Of a stretch of 64,000 nucleotides of DNA, positions 33,951 to 45,185 are shown piece by piece (position 1 is the stretch's first letter; each line of letters opens with the position of its first letter). Origin of the DNA: Platanthera guangdongensis (Eukaryota > Streptophyta > Magnoliopsida > Asparagales > Orchidaceae). A program made the translations under genes and the position numbers. A model generated the notes under the pieces. That model was not told where the DNA came from, made no database searches, and worked only from the letters and a program-made list of their open reading frames with translations. The stretch lies in the NCBI GenBank assembly GCA_039583875.1, contig CM077153.1, positions 116,990,568 through 117,054,567 of the forward strand, read 5' to 3'.

Positions 33951-34536
33951 AGTCCAGATGGTGACGACCTTTGCTGACATCATCAAAGTCAACTTACATG
34001 TAGTCATTACGGGAAAGCTTCAGTGGAACCAAAAGCTGCCTTGTCCTTTTCTGAAGAAGGTGGGGCTCACCAAATATTTCCTGGGCCCACATACAAGTGT
34101 GCCGTTGATTCAAATCAACACATATAAAAGGGGAAAAGAAAAGGGATTAGGATAACGAATGAAAAAGATCAAACGGAAAAAGGAACAAATGCATAAAATA
34201 CAGAAAGAAATCAAGAGGTGGCTGGACATCTTCTTCTCCACCAAGCTTGAAAGCTAAAGTCCAGCAGAGATAGCCGCAAAGGCAAAGAAAGTTAGCTGAG
34301 CTCTTCAAGCTCATCAAGATAGTTCTTTCCAGAATAGAGAAGCTGATTCATCCATTCAGCAAGCTGGTAGCTGCTCATCTGTGCAGCAAAAAAGAGTTAG
34401 CTGTAGAATAAGACTAATTCCTTCTACAATAAGTGTACTGGACTGATATCTACTTAGTCCAGCAAGGTAAACTCAGAGATTTATCTCTAAGTCACTTATT
34501 TATTTTCTTAATTATTCTGTATTCTTTTCTTATAGG

Positions 34537-35035
34537 ATTCAGTTTATCTGAATCTGAGTGTAGGGCACTTTGTTCCTGAGGTAGGTGACTAATTAGTCAC
34601 TAAGGTAGGTGACCTATTGGGGTACTGAGGTAGGATACAAGTGTGGATCTAAGCTATAGGGATTAATTGCCTGAGGTAGGAGAGTGCTATTCTCTGAGGT
34701 AGGATCCAAGTGTGGATCTGAGGTAGGGCTGTCCTCCTAGCCTGAGTGTAGGGTCTTGTGCCAGAGGTAGGTGACTGAACAGTCACTGAGCTGTAGTGAC
34801 AAGTGTGTCACTGAGTTGTAGGCCTTGGAGGAGGCCGAGCTGTAGGTACCTGGAAGGGTACTGAGTTGTAGGACTGTTGCAACACTCTGAGAGTAGGGCT
34901 GTGTGTCTGAAGCTGTAGGGCTGAAGAGCTTGAGTTGTAGGCCTTATAAATAAGGCTGAGGTAGATGATCAGTGGATCACTGAGCTGTAGGAGCCTTGCA
35001 GGGCTCTGAGGTAGGAACCCTTGTGGTTCTGAGTT
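34537..35035. repeat. Train of about 20 mini-hairpins with constant linker
   Basis: Units of about 22-28 nt, each a short inverted repeat followed by CTGAGGTAGG or CTGAGCTGTAGG. Stems differ: GATTCAG/CTGAATC, GTGACTAATTAGTCAC, GATCC/GGATC, GGCT/AGCC, GTGACT/AGTCAC, GTGACA/TGTCAC, GGCCT/AGGCC, GTACC/GGTAC, TGTTGCAACA, GCCTTAT/ATAAGGC, TGATC/GATCA, GAGCC/GGCTC, GAACC/GGTTC. About fifteen units pair well; the rest are weak. Confidence 0.85.
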
Positions 35036-35343
35036 TGTATTATATGAAGAATCTATGTTATAGGCTGAGGGCCCAAGGTGTAAGCTCTGAGGGGCATATT
35101 GGTGGAGCTTTTGCCCAGTCCAACAAATCAGTTGAATAGGTGGGAGCAAAAGTGGATGTACCTAACTGGAGAACCACTATAAATCTTTGTGTTTGCTGTG
35201 TTGCTTGTTTTCCTTTTTATTGTAGGATCTAAGGACAAGCTATAGATAGTTTAATTTGAAAACACCAAAAGAATTAAGAAAACTTCAAAGACCTATTCAC
35301 CCCCCTCTAGGTGATTAACTAACCTTGAGTTAAATAACTTTCA

Positions 35344-37582
35344 GCTGCAACAATCCGGCCAGACTAACTAACAAGCCACACAATGGGTCACAAAGTATGT
35401 GATATCCCTCTTCATGCCCTGCCAGTAAATCATCCTCTTCAGGTCGGCCATCATCTTGGTGATGCCCGTATGCTCCGAGTACCTGCTGCAGTGAGCTTCG
35501 ATCATAATGTCCTCCCGAATCCTACCCCCAGCCGGTATGTATACCCATCCTCTAAAGCATAACAACCTATCCTTCTCTATATACATCCCGACCGTGCCTG
35601 CCTTCAAGGTCCTGAATAATGGCTCTAGTATGTCATCCCTCCTCTGCTCAGCCCTGATGCGATCTCGAACATCATCGGTAGTGCTCATCACGGCCAGATA
35701 CTCCTCATAATGCTCTGAGTCATCCGAGGACACCAAGGCAATATGTATATCCTTCATCATCCGTACCAGCTCCATATCCATCAACTGGGGCTCTGATCTT
35801 GAAGTGGTAGTCTTCCGGCTCAGGGCGTGCACCACAACATTCGCCTTTCCCGGGTGATAGTGTATCGTGCACTCATAATCAGATAAAAACTCCACCCATC
35901 ATCTCTAGTGGATGTTCAAATCCTTCTGCGTATCGATATATTTCAGATTCTTGTGATTAAAAAATATGTCGCAGTGCACACCATAGAGATAATGCTGCCA
36001 AATCTTTAGAGAGAACATCACAGCTCCCATCTCCAAGTCATGTACAAGGTAGTTCTGCTCGTGCTTCTTCAGTTGGCGGGAGGCGTATGCTATCAGATGT
36101 CCATACTGCATTAGTACAACATCCATCCCCTGAAACGATGCATCAGTGTAAACCTGGAAGCCCTCCTTCCCAGACAAAAGAGCGAGGATAGGGGCCAACA
36201 TAAGCCGACCCTTCAACTCCTGGAAGGCTGCCTCACACTGCGGCGTCCAAATGAACGAAGTGTCCTTCTTCTTCAAGAAGTGAGTGGGAGGGCTATCTGA
36301 GAGAACCCCTGCACAAACTTCCGATAGTACCCGACAAATCCCAGAAAACTTCGGAGATCCATGGCCATCTTCAATTGAGGCCATTCTCGCACTGCCTGAA
36401 TCTTCACGGGATCCATTGCCAGTCCTGCTCCACTGATAATGTGGCCTAAAAAGGCTACCTCCGTTAGCCAAAACTGGCACTTGCTGAACTTGGCATACAA
36501 CTGATGCTCCCTAAGCTTCTCCAGGGTCAAGGCCAGATGTTGTGCATGCTCCTCCTTCATCCTCGAATAAATGAGGATGTCATCTATGAATATAATGACA
36601 AACCTGTTGAGGTATGGCTCGAACAACTAATTCATCAAGCTTATGAAAGCCGATGGCTGCTAAATGCCATATCTGCTGCTAAACGCCGTCTTTGGGTTGT
36701 CTTCTTTCAGAATCCGTAGCTGATAGTATCACAACCTCAGATCCAGCTTTGAGAACCAATGTGCTCCCTCTAGCTGATCGAATAGCTCATCGATCCTCGA
36801 CAGTGGATATGTATTCCGGATTATCAACCGGTTTAGTGCATGATATTCGATGCACAACCTGAGGATCTCATCCTACTTCTTCAGAAACAACACCGGAGCT
36901 CCCCAAAGGGAGGAGCTTGGCCTAACGAATCCAACCTCCACCAGCTCCTTCACCTGACTCCTAAACTCCACCAGCTCTTTTAGATCCATCCAATAGGGAT
37001 CCCTAGACACTGACTTATCTCCCGACACCAACTGGATCTGAAAATCCTTCTCCTGATGCGGCGACAATCCCGGTAGCTTCTCTGGAAACAGATCCACAAA
37101 GTGCTGCACCATCGATATATCGACAACCATCATCTTGACCTCGACCATCTTGAAGAACACCTGATAGACCTCGTCTCCCTGCATATGGGCTTTGACGTCC
37201 TGAATAAACGAGAGAAAAGGGAGGGAAACTTGGGCAATACCTTTGAAGGTTGCGAAGGTGCCATCAAAACTCAGTACAACCTTCCTTACTGGGCAATCAA
37301 TCTGGGCATGGTTCCAAGTAAGCCATGTCATTCCCAGAACCAGATCGAAGTCTGGCAACCTCAAGACCGTCGTCGGGGCCTCGAGTGTCAGACCATCAAT
37401 AGTCACCTTCAGGAGGCACTTAGCAGTTGATAAGACCTCCATCCCATTGGGGAGACGCACCCTACTGGCGACTCCCGAATAGTGTCTGACTTCCTCCAGT
37501 CCCTTTACGAACTCCTCCGAGACGAAGTTGTGCGACGCCCCCGTATCCACCAAGGTATGGGCCGGTTTGCCGCAAACCATAA
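35344..37582 (-). pseudogene. pol: T4 protease, RT, RNase H and integrase zinc region
   Basis: Minus-strand order: protease with HTLVDTGASHNFVSEEF and DFDLVLGMTWL, running into the RT start RPSSSLWGAPVLF (37580-36873); a decayed stretch; RT with FIDDILIYS and [15 protein letters not shown] (36626-36273); a frameshift; RNase H with YTDASFQGMDVVLMQ and FNHKNLKY, where the third catalytic Asp is Asn (36480-35905); a stop; then ADALSRK-like VHALSRK and the integrase HHCC finger (EAHCSRYSEHTG, YFVTHCVAC) to 35368. It stops at the T6 junction. The integrase core and most of the chromodomain are missing; only L-M-Q-Q-R-Y-P-E-L-F survives at about 29780-29807. Confidence 0.85.
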
Positions 37583-37706
37583 CTATTCTTATTTATTTAA
37601 GTATGTTTAGGTAACTAAGCCTATTGTTTTCTTTCCTAGTATGCTACTGTTGTTTGTTGTTTCAAAAATACCAAAGGTAAATAATAACATAAAATTACTA
37701 ACATAC
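37583..37706 (-). other. T4 gag-protease intron (124 nt)
   Basis: Minus strand TTGCAG|GTATGTTAG (donor) to AATAAGAATAG|TTATGG (acceptor), AT-rich throughout. Phase 1 splicing joins the gag end R-L-I-A to the protease start M-V-C-G-K in frame. An AAG a few bases earlier is an alternative acceptor but leads to a stop. Confidence 0.6.
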
Positions 37707-38832
37707 CTGCAATCAACCTGCCCAGATCCCGAGGTGGAGCCAAGTCTAGAGCATACACCTGCTCCCTCTCTTGCCTCTGATCTCCGCCCTGGAAACCACT
37801 TCCTCTTCTATGGCCTCGGCCTGCAAACTACTGAACGGGAGGGGAAGCCTGTGGTGCCGGTAGAGTCACCCCTCTCATGGGGCAGTTCCTTCAGATGTGC
37901 CCTACCTAATGATAGTTGCAGCACTCGGGAAGGAGCAGTGACACACCTCTGGGCCTCTATATCTCCCGCATCTTAAGAGGTTGAGGGGCCGATACACCGG
38001 CTCTCTCGGCTCCTGTCTCACCTCTTGGCGGGCTTGGTCCTCTGCCCTTCTCTCATCAGCAATGCGCCCCCTCCGCTGATCATTCCTGCCTCCCTGACCC
38101 TAATCCTTAGTTGGCCTCTTTTGGCCTTGAGTCCTATACCAATTAGCCTCCATCCTCTTTGCCATCTCTACAATCCGAGGTATAGGCCCATCAGATACAA
38201 ACAAAAGAGCCTGTCTCAGATCCTTATGAAGGCCCTTATAGAACCTCTTGGTATACACTGCCTCATCCAGCTGATAGGAGTCTGCAAACTAGGCTAAGTG
38301 AGTGAACTCCCGGTGGTACTCCAACACCATCCTGTTGCCTTGCCTCAGATGTAGGAACCTGTCTTCCCGCACGTCTCTTGCCGACTGTGGGATGAAGTGT
38401 TCCAACAGTGCGGCCCTAAACTCCTCCCAAGTGATGTTAGCAATATCTCAATCTACAAACAATGTATCCAGAAGTGTCTTCAACCACCTCTTGGCATGAG
38501 ACTCCAAGCAGGAGACCACTAGAGGCACCCTCTCCTCCCATGGGCACCGTATCCCGATCAGCATCTCGAGCATGATATCAAGCCACACTTCCCTCCGTAC
38601 AGCCAACTATATCCCAACGTAAGATGGGAGAGAGAGTCCTCGGACGATGCTCAACCAATTGGCCCCCCGGGTTCGGCTGTGGAGCCGGAGCCTGCTGGGC
38701 CCTAAAAGCCTCCAGAATGGCTGTCAGAGTCTGCCCCATCTCCGACTGTAGAAATGTAGTGGGAGATAGGGGAGATGGTGCAACATTCAGAGTCTGCTGA
38801 GCTCCGCCCTGCGGTGTAGGATGTGCCGGGTG
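37707..38832 (-). pseudogene. gag: T4 gag, heavily decayed
   Basis: Read on the minus strand: N-terminal LQSEMGQTLTAILEAFRAQQ near 38690-38760, then capsid similarity spread over all three frames with many stops, a nucleocapsid relic where the zinc knuckle keeps C-C-N-Y-H.. G-H-I.. N-C but has two internal stops (about 37870-37925), and the tail E-R-E-Q-V-Y-A-L-D-L leading to the splice donor. More damaged than the gags of T2 and T5. Confidence 0.7.
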
Positions 38833-38932
38833 CTACATAACAAAGGCCAATTGTAAGTAATTTGACTCAAGCCTATTTAAAAGTGGACAATTACATGTTA
38901 TCCCCATATAGGCACACCACAACTTCCGCTGC

Positions 38933-38952
38933 TTAGTTTGTCCTCATACTAA
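38933..38952 (-). other. T4 leader hairpin
   Basis: TTAGTTTG TCCT CATACTAA, an 8 bp stem with one mismatch, at the position of the T2 and T5 leader hairpins. The primer-binding site that should follow near 39020 is not recognisable. Confidence 0.4.
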
Positions 38953-39097
38953 ACTCGAGCTGGGGTGACACAGGGTTAGTGGACTTCTACTCTTCCGATC
39001 GAGGTTCCCTTTTGATCGAAAGCGGACTTTATAAGCCACCGGGTCTTATTGGAAATCATTTTCCTATAGTTTTTGTAAAAATTTAATAAACCATGTA

Positions 39098-42000
39098 TGA
39101 ATTATTTAATGGGGCTAATGACCTCTAAACCCACCAAAATTTTGGTGGCTGGCTCTTAGGGTCATATTGTGACCCTGATAAAAATTTCAGCCCTTTTGGG
39201 GTTGATTTGAAAAGGTATTAGTGTGACCAAAGATTGGACCCTTAAGGGTAATTTAGGGCAAAGAGTGTTCGGGGCATAGAGGGGCCAATTCTCACCCAAA
39301 TCGGTTGGGACTTTAGCCAGAGCTCCATTGTCAGTTAAAACACCCTCTCGTGGAGTTGAAGATTGTTTGGGGGGGGGGGATTTGGCATAGGACCCTAGTT
39401 CAAACCCTAAGGTTGAACTTTGGGGGTTTGTAAAGGACATGGAGTGATATGACCTTGTATGCACTTTTGAGTTTTGTCCATGAGGTCATTGGGTGGTGAA
39501 TAGCCCTAGGAAGGATTTTCGTGACAATTAGATTTAGGCACACAACTTAAATCAATTGGGAATTATTTAGGCCTATACCTTTATTAGAAAATTTGAAGGG
39601 CCATATGACATTGGATACTTATGCAATTTTGGTAGAAGAGTTTTTATAACAATATGAGTCTCTGGAAATTATTGTAGGATGTTTGGAAGACATTAGCTCA
39701 TACTTGTAGTTATAACCTTTATGTTGCCCCTATGGATGATTTTGATAAAATCATGGTTACAATAACTTAGAATGTTATGCAACTTAGTCAGTGATGATTT
39801 ACGATCATATTAAAGCCCTGGTAATTTTTGTGTAATTTTTGGATAATATTTTGAGATAATTCTCTCTTTAATTTTATTTATTATATTTATTTGGAAATAC
39901 TTATTTAGGGGCTGATACATTTATTAAAATCTATTAAATTCATTATTCACTGATATTTTGCTATCATATAGTGTTCATAATTTTTGGGTGGCCATAACCT
40001 AAAGGAATCTAGTACTTCATGTTCAAAATTACCCATGGCCTAACATTTGGGAAACTTTAATAAATGCCAAATAAATTTGGAAAATTACAAGATTCTGGAT
40101 TTAGGCTAAATGTGTCATGATCAACTCCCAATAATTATCTTAGGGCTTTTGCATGAAAATTTGGAGTACCTCCTATCATGTACATCATATATCTTAGATT
40201 GGTCTGCATATAGTAAAACTGCGGAAATTGTGATAGCATGTGGAATAGACATAGGGAGATGGGGTTAATAGTTTACTGACTTTGGTTAAGTGAAAATGAG
40301 TTCATCATTAGAAGTCATGATGTGGAAGTATCGAGTTGTCTAGTGTTAAATGACGCTCGGGATCGACGAAACATCGTCTTTCCTGTGGACGGAAAGAGAG
40401 TCAAAATATGCTAGGGTTAGATTAAGTATAACTTTAAATGGGGTTGACTATGGATAGATACCAATAATAATAAGTTACTTATGAAAGGGAGCTTTGGGCT
40501 TCAGCCCATCGTAGTTCCTAGTGCCCTCGAGAGCCCTTCATAGGAAATGCCTTGGGCAGTCCAAGGTTAACGTAAGACGTAAGACTAAATCAAATACAAG
40601 AGTAATTAGAAATAATCTAGCATTACACTTACACTCACACTCCCTAGTGTTGTGGGAGTTAGGTTGGGTTTTATGAGCGGTTGGCTTGATGGTATGGTGA
40701 TGGGCAGGTTAGCCCGGCGAGCCGATGGCTCGGTAGATATTTGTGTCAGACGTGTTAGTCCGGGGAGCTTTGACTCGGTAGATATTTGTGATAGACGGGA
40801 TAGTCCGGGTAGCTTTGGCTCGGTGGAAAAATACATTAATGTTGCATGTGCATAAAATATAAGGTGGTGGGTCTTCGGTATTGGAGAGTCGTCGCACCGA
40901 CACCAATACGTTGACTCGGCAAGTGTGGTTTACCACTTAGCCAAATAAAGTCCGGTACGCCAGCCGACAAGGGTATGCAGGAGCTCTGCTTAGTGCACCA
41001 GCGTTGAGGCATATGATAGGACTGACTGGTAGTGTTGATACCGGTTTAGTGGTGGGCGAGGCCCAACCCACAACTTCTGATTGCCACTATGGAGGTATCC
41101 TGAGAGGTTAGGCTCTAGAAAGGGGGAACTAAAGGTCTCTGTGCACAGAGTTGGGTGTGTGAATTATTTAATGGGGTTAATGACCTCTAAACCACCAAAA
41201 TTTTGGTGGCAGACTCATATGGTCATATTGTGACTCTGATAAAAATTTTAGCCCCTTTGGGGTTGATTTGAAAAGGTATTGGTGTGACCAAAGATTGGAC
41301 CCTTAAGGGTAATTTAGGGAAAAGAGTGTTCGGGGCATAGAGGGGCCAATTCTCACCCAAAGGGGTTGGGACTTTGGCCAGAGCTCCATCGTTAGTTAAA
41401 ACACCGTCTCATGGAGTTGAAGGTGGTTGGGGGGGGGGGATTTGCCGTAGACCCTAGTTCAAACCCTAAGGTTAAACTTTGGGGGTTTGTGAAGGACATG
41501 GAGTGATATGACCTTGTATGGACTTTTGAGTTTTGTCCATGAGGTCATAGGGTGGTGAATAGCCCTAGGAAAGATTTTCGCGACAATTAGACTTACGCAC
41601 AACTTAAATCAATTGGGAATTGTTTAGGCCTATACCTTTATTAGAAACTTTGAAGGGTCATATGACCTTGGATACTTATGAAATTTTGGTAGAAGCGTTT
41701 TTATAACAATTTGAGTCTCTGGAAATTATTGTAGGATGTTTGGAAGACATTAGCTCATACTTGTAGTTATAACCTTTATGTTGCCCCTATGGATGATTTT
41801 GATAAAATCATCGTTAAAATAACTTATAATGTTATGCAACTTAGTCAATGATGATTTATGATCATATTAAAGCCCTGGTAATTTTTGTGTAATTTTTGGA
41901 TAATATTTTGAGATACTTCTCTCTTTAATTCTATTAATTATATCTTTATTGAAATAATTATTTAGTGGCTGATACATTTATTAAAATATGTGAAATTCAG

Positions 42001-43215
42001 TATTCACTGATATTTTGCTATCATATAGTGTTTATAATTTTTGGGTGGCCATAAACTAAGGGAATTTAGTACTTCATGTTCAAAATTACACATGGCCTAA
42101 CATTTGGGAAAATTTAATAAATGCCAAATTAATTAGGAAAATTACAAGATTCTGGATTTAGGATAACTATGCCATGATCAACTCCCAATAATATCTTAGG
42201 GCTTTTGGATGAAAATTCGGAGTATCCCCTATCATGTACATCATATAGCTTAGATTGGTCTGCACATAGTAAAATTGCAGAAATTGTGATAGCATGTGGA
42301 ATGGACATAGGGAGATGGGGTTAATAGTTTACTGACTTTGGTTAAGTGAAAATGAGTTCATCATTAGGAGTCATGATGTGGAAGTATTGAGTTGACTAGT
42401 GTTAAATGGCGCTCGGGATCGACGAAACATCGTCCTTCCTGTGGAGGGAAAGAGAGTCAAAATATGCTAGGGTTAGATTAAGTATAACTTTAAATAGGGC
42501 TGACTATGGATAGATACCAATAATAATAAGTTACTTGCGAAAGGGAGCTTTGGGCTTCAGCCCATCGTAGTTCCTAGTGCCCTCGAGAGCCCTTCACAGG
42601 AAATGCCTTGGGTAGTCCAAGGTTAACGTAGGCCATAAAACTAAATGAAATACAAGAGTAATTAGAAATACTCTAGGATTACACTTACACTCACACTCCT
42701 CGGTGTTGTGGGAGTTAGGTTGGGTTTCCCGAGCAGTTGGCTTGGTTGTTTGGTGATGGGCAGGTTAGCACGGCGAGTCGATGGCTCGGTAGATATTTAT
42801 GTCAGACGGGTTAGTCCGGGGAGCTTTTGCTCGGAAGATATTTGTGACGGACGGGATAGTCCGGGGAGCTTTGGCTCGGTAGAAAAATATATTAATGTTG
42901 CATGTGCATAAAGTATAAGGCGGTGTGTCTTCGGTATTGTAGAGTCATCGCACCGACACCAATACGTTGACTCGACAAGTGTGGTTTAGCACTTAGCCAA
43001 ATAGTGTTCGGTGCGCCAGCCGGCAAGAGTATGTAGGAGATCCGCTTAGTGCACCAGTATTGAGGCATACGATAGGACTAACTTGTAGTGCTGATACCGG
43101 TTTAGATGTGGGCGAGGCCCAACCCACTGCTTCCGTTTGCCACTATGGAGGTATCCTGGGAGGTTAGGCTCCAGAAAGGGGGAACTAAAGGTCTGTGTGC
43201 ACAGAGTCGGGTGTG
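39098..43215 (+). repeat. Tandem duplication of 2.06 kb within T7 5' LTR
   Basis: Copy 1 is 39098-41159 and copy 2 is 41160-43215. Both begin TGAATTATTTAATGGGG and end CACAGAGT.GGGTGTG. The copies stay colinear with a few percent differences, including the G-run near 39370/41430 and the 45 bp repeats. The junction has a 3 bp overlap (TGA), as expected for a slippage or end-joining event. Confidence 0.9.
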
Positions 43216-43308
43216 TGAGTTGCACATGCATGTTCTTACCATAGCATACTTTTATGGATCATGGTATATCATTACACTACACTCATACTTGCTTACAACC
43301 CGACACCC

Positions 43309-43403
43309 CATTGTATAAATTGGTATGAGACTTTTTATATGATGAGAGCATTGCAAAAGGACCCTTAACTTATTAGTTTGTATGGACATTCATATAAGTT
43401 AAG
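43309..43403 (+). other. T7 LTR tandem stem-loop pair
   Basis: Distal stem-loop: ATTGTATAAA and TTTATATGAT pair with two G-U pairs around loop TTGGTATGAGACTT (43320-43333). Proximal stem-loop (43364-43403): CTTAACTTAT pairs with ATAAGTTAAG around loop TTTGTATGGACATT region. Here the letters are in sense; they are the complements of those in T2, T4 and T5. Confidence 0.65.
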
Positions 43404-44081
43404 GTTACTTATTCCTTAGTTTACTTTAAATGTTTTTACTGTTCTACTTTACTTGTTTACATTACTGCTTTCTTATTATAGTTCTTTTATTCATACACTT
43501 GCTAGGGCAGTTGTCACCTTCTTGTTCCATTCTGCTTTGTTGTCCTCCTCTTTCATCCTCCCCGCACGATGCCTAGGAGTCGCAGGGGTGAGGCGAGGAT
43601 GATAGTGACTTAGTATTTATGACTAACGGTCAGTTACCACATCATTTTAGGGGACCGAGCACTAGGAGCATCCGTATAGAAGGACAAGGAGGCATGACAT
43701 GAGGAGCAGTTGCTGCGGACTACCACTACTACACGACGACGGGTCGAGAATGGATTTTAGTTTGCTTTCGCTTAGATGTTGAGAGATGCGAGAGTGTTGT
43801 AGTGAGGACTTGATTTTCCAGGCTCAAGCCCATTTATATTTCTATTTGCCTTTTGGATTTAGTACTTCTTTATCATGTGGACATTGCTATGATTTCTATT
43901 TCATATTATATATGATATGTGGACTTGAACTTATGTGTATACATCTCTATCTTTGATGATCATTAAGGCCGGCAGGATCGGCATTTTGTAGTGGCGACCC
44001 ACCCGAGCGTCAGTGTCACCGTAAAACGGCAATTCTGGGCATAAGACTCGGTGGTTTAAAAGAAAAAAAAGGGGTCTTACA

Positions 44082-45185
44082 AACTATTATCAGAGGAGAC
44101 CTCGATCATAAAGAGAAGAAGTCCATAAAACATTGGGTCACCCCTCGCGAGCTTTACTATGGGGACAAACTAAGCAGCGAAAGCTGTTGTGTGCCAACGT
44201 GTAAAAATCACAATATATAGTCCATAAATCAATGAGTTAGGCCAACCTAATTAGAAACTTGACTCACCAAGACGATTCTTATTGTATCCTGGTCAAAATC
44301 GACTTTAGGTATAATTCAGTTAAGGTACGTTGATACCCGAAATGACTAGAGGAAGAGTCTAACATGAGAGAAGATACTTAAGGCTTAAACTCTGATGTCC
44401 CTACCTTACTTATCAAGTGGTACTATCACCTATTACCCAAACTAATAGGACCACCTTAAGGAGAATTGACACCTATGAACCATTAGCTGAATAGTAGGGG
44501 ACTCAAGGCTCAACCCTCGTACCGATAACACGATTAGTTTGAGATAACCACCATACCAAATATTAGGGGTCGAATAAGAATTCAGGTTTAGAAGATATCC
44601 ATTTAGGATAGAGTCACATGTTGAATTTGAGAAAGTCGTCGTAAATGGTAAACCTGGAGAGTCTAAAGTATGGAGTATACCAACGAGTTTTAGGATGGAA
44701 GCCCAAGTCTAAGGTTGTATGCCCTAAGGATTGTGTGCATTTCTAGGACGAATATAACATGGTAATATCAAAGATACTTAGCCCAAGGTAGATGAGGCTT
44801 ATCTTTTGTTTATTGGGGGCTTGTCCTTTGTTTATTGGGCAAATTAGTACTGAATTGGATTCCCATAGATCTAATTTAGAAGAAGTGTTGTCCCAAACAT
44901 AGTGAGATTGAGTTAATCTTAGTCGACATCATTCAGGTGAAGATAAGATTAAATCGCTATGTTGTAACATTGGAAGTATGATGACTCTAGGAAACTGCAA
45001 GGAGTTAATAGACAATATATTGAAGGATGTAGACCTTAGATATGACTCGTAAAGTTGAATTGATTGATTACTCGGGCGTACTCGAAGGAATAAGAACATG
45101 ATCGTGTAGGGGAAGTTTATAAAGTCGTTGTCTACACTTACAAATGAGAACTCAAATTACTGGAAGAAAATTGTGTTTGTCAGAA
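44082..45185 (+). other. T7 internal region without recognisable gene
   Basis: Begins with a leader that shares GGACAAACTAAGCAGCGAAAG with the inverted leaders of T2, T4 and T5 (in the sense TTTGCGGACAAACT..GCGGAAG). After about 44250 I recognise no gag, protease or RT signature in any frame. Either strongly decayed pol or unrelated filler. Confidence 0.5.

Larger units (their letters stand above)
29808..35343 (+). mobile_element. T6: 5'-truncated Sirevirus-like Ty1/Copia element
   Basis: Plus-strand Copia element lacking 5' LTR, gag and protease. It begins abruptly in the pre-integrase domain at 29808, where T4 sequence stops within CATCAAGTCC. Integrase, RT and RNase H follow, then several purine tracts and a 3' LTR (32938-35343). 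The multiple polypurine tracts, the C-terminal G-M-L-N-L and the CACCCCCCTCTAGGTG near the LTR end are features known from Sireviruses. It lies in T4 pol; the right junction is at 35343/35344. Confidence 0.8.
32938..35343 (+). repeat. T6 3' LTR (2406 bp)
   Basis: Starts TGTTGGGTCTATTGATCC after the last purine tract and ends TAACTTTCA. It contains three repeat regions: CGAGCTCAG units (33061-33400), TGAGACCGCTGAG and GCGTTGAGTG units (33400-33950), and the hairpin train (34537-35035). No gene; frames here are translated repeats. Confidence 0.8.
11293..39048 (-). mobile_element. T4: Ty3/Gypsy element, host of T5, T6, a separate LTR and a MITE
   Basis: Minus-strand Gypsy element broken into pieces: 3' LTR 11293-13727 and 26580-29657 (interrupted by T5 and 27944-29157), polypurine tract, chromodomain tail to 29807, pol 35344-37582, intron, gag 37707-38832, leader, and about 20 bp of its 5' LTR ending at 39048. 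The integrase core is missing between 29807 and 35344, where T6 lies. The LTR closely resembles T7's. GTTCG at 11288-11292 is a possible target duplication in T3, but its partner was lost at the 39048 junction. Confidence 0.75.
39049..44081 (+). repeat. T7 5' LTR, truncated at the left and internally duplicated
   Basis: Starts at TTGGAAATCATTTTCC, matching 48030 of the 3' LTR, directly after 20 bp of the T4 LTR end. Ends AAAAAAAAGGGGTCTTACA at 44081. The conserved R-U5 module GCCGGCAGGATCGGC begins at 43971. A degenerate primer-binding site TATTATCAGAG follows at 44086. No gene seen. Confidence 0.8.
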
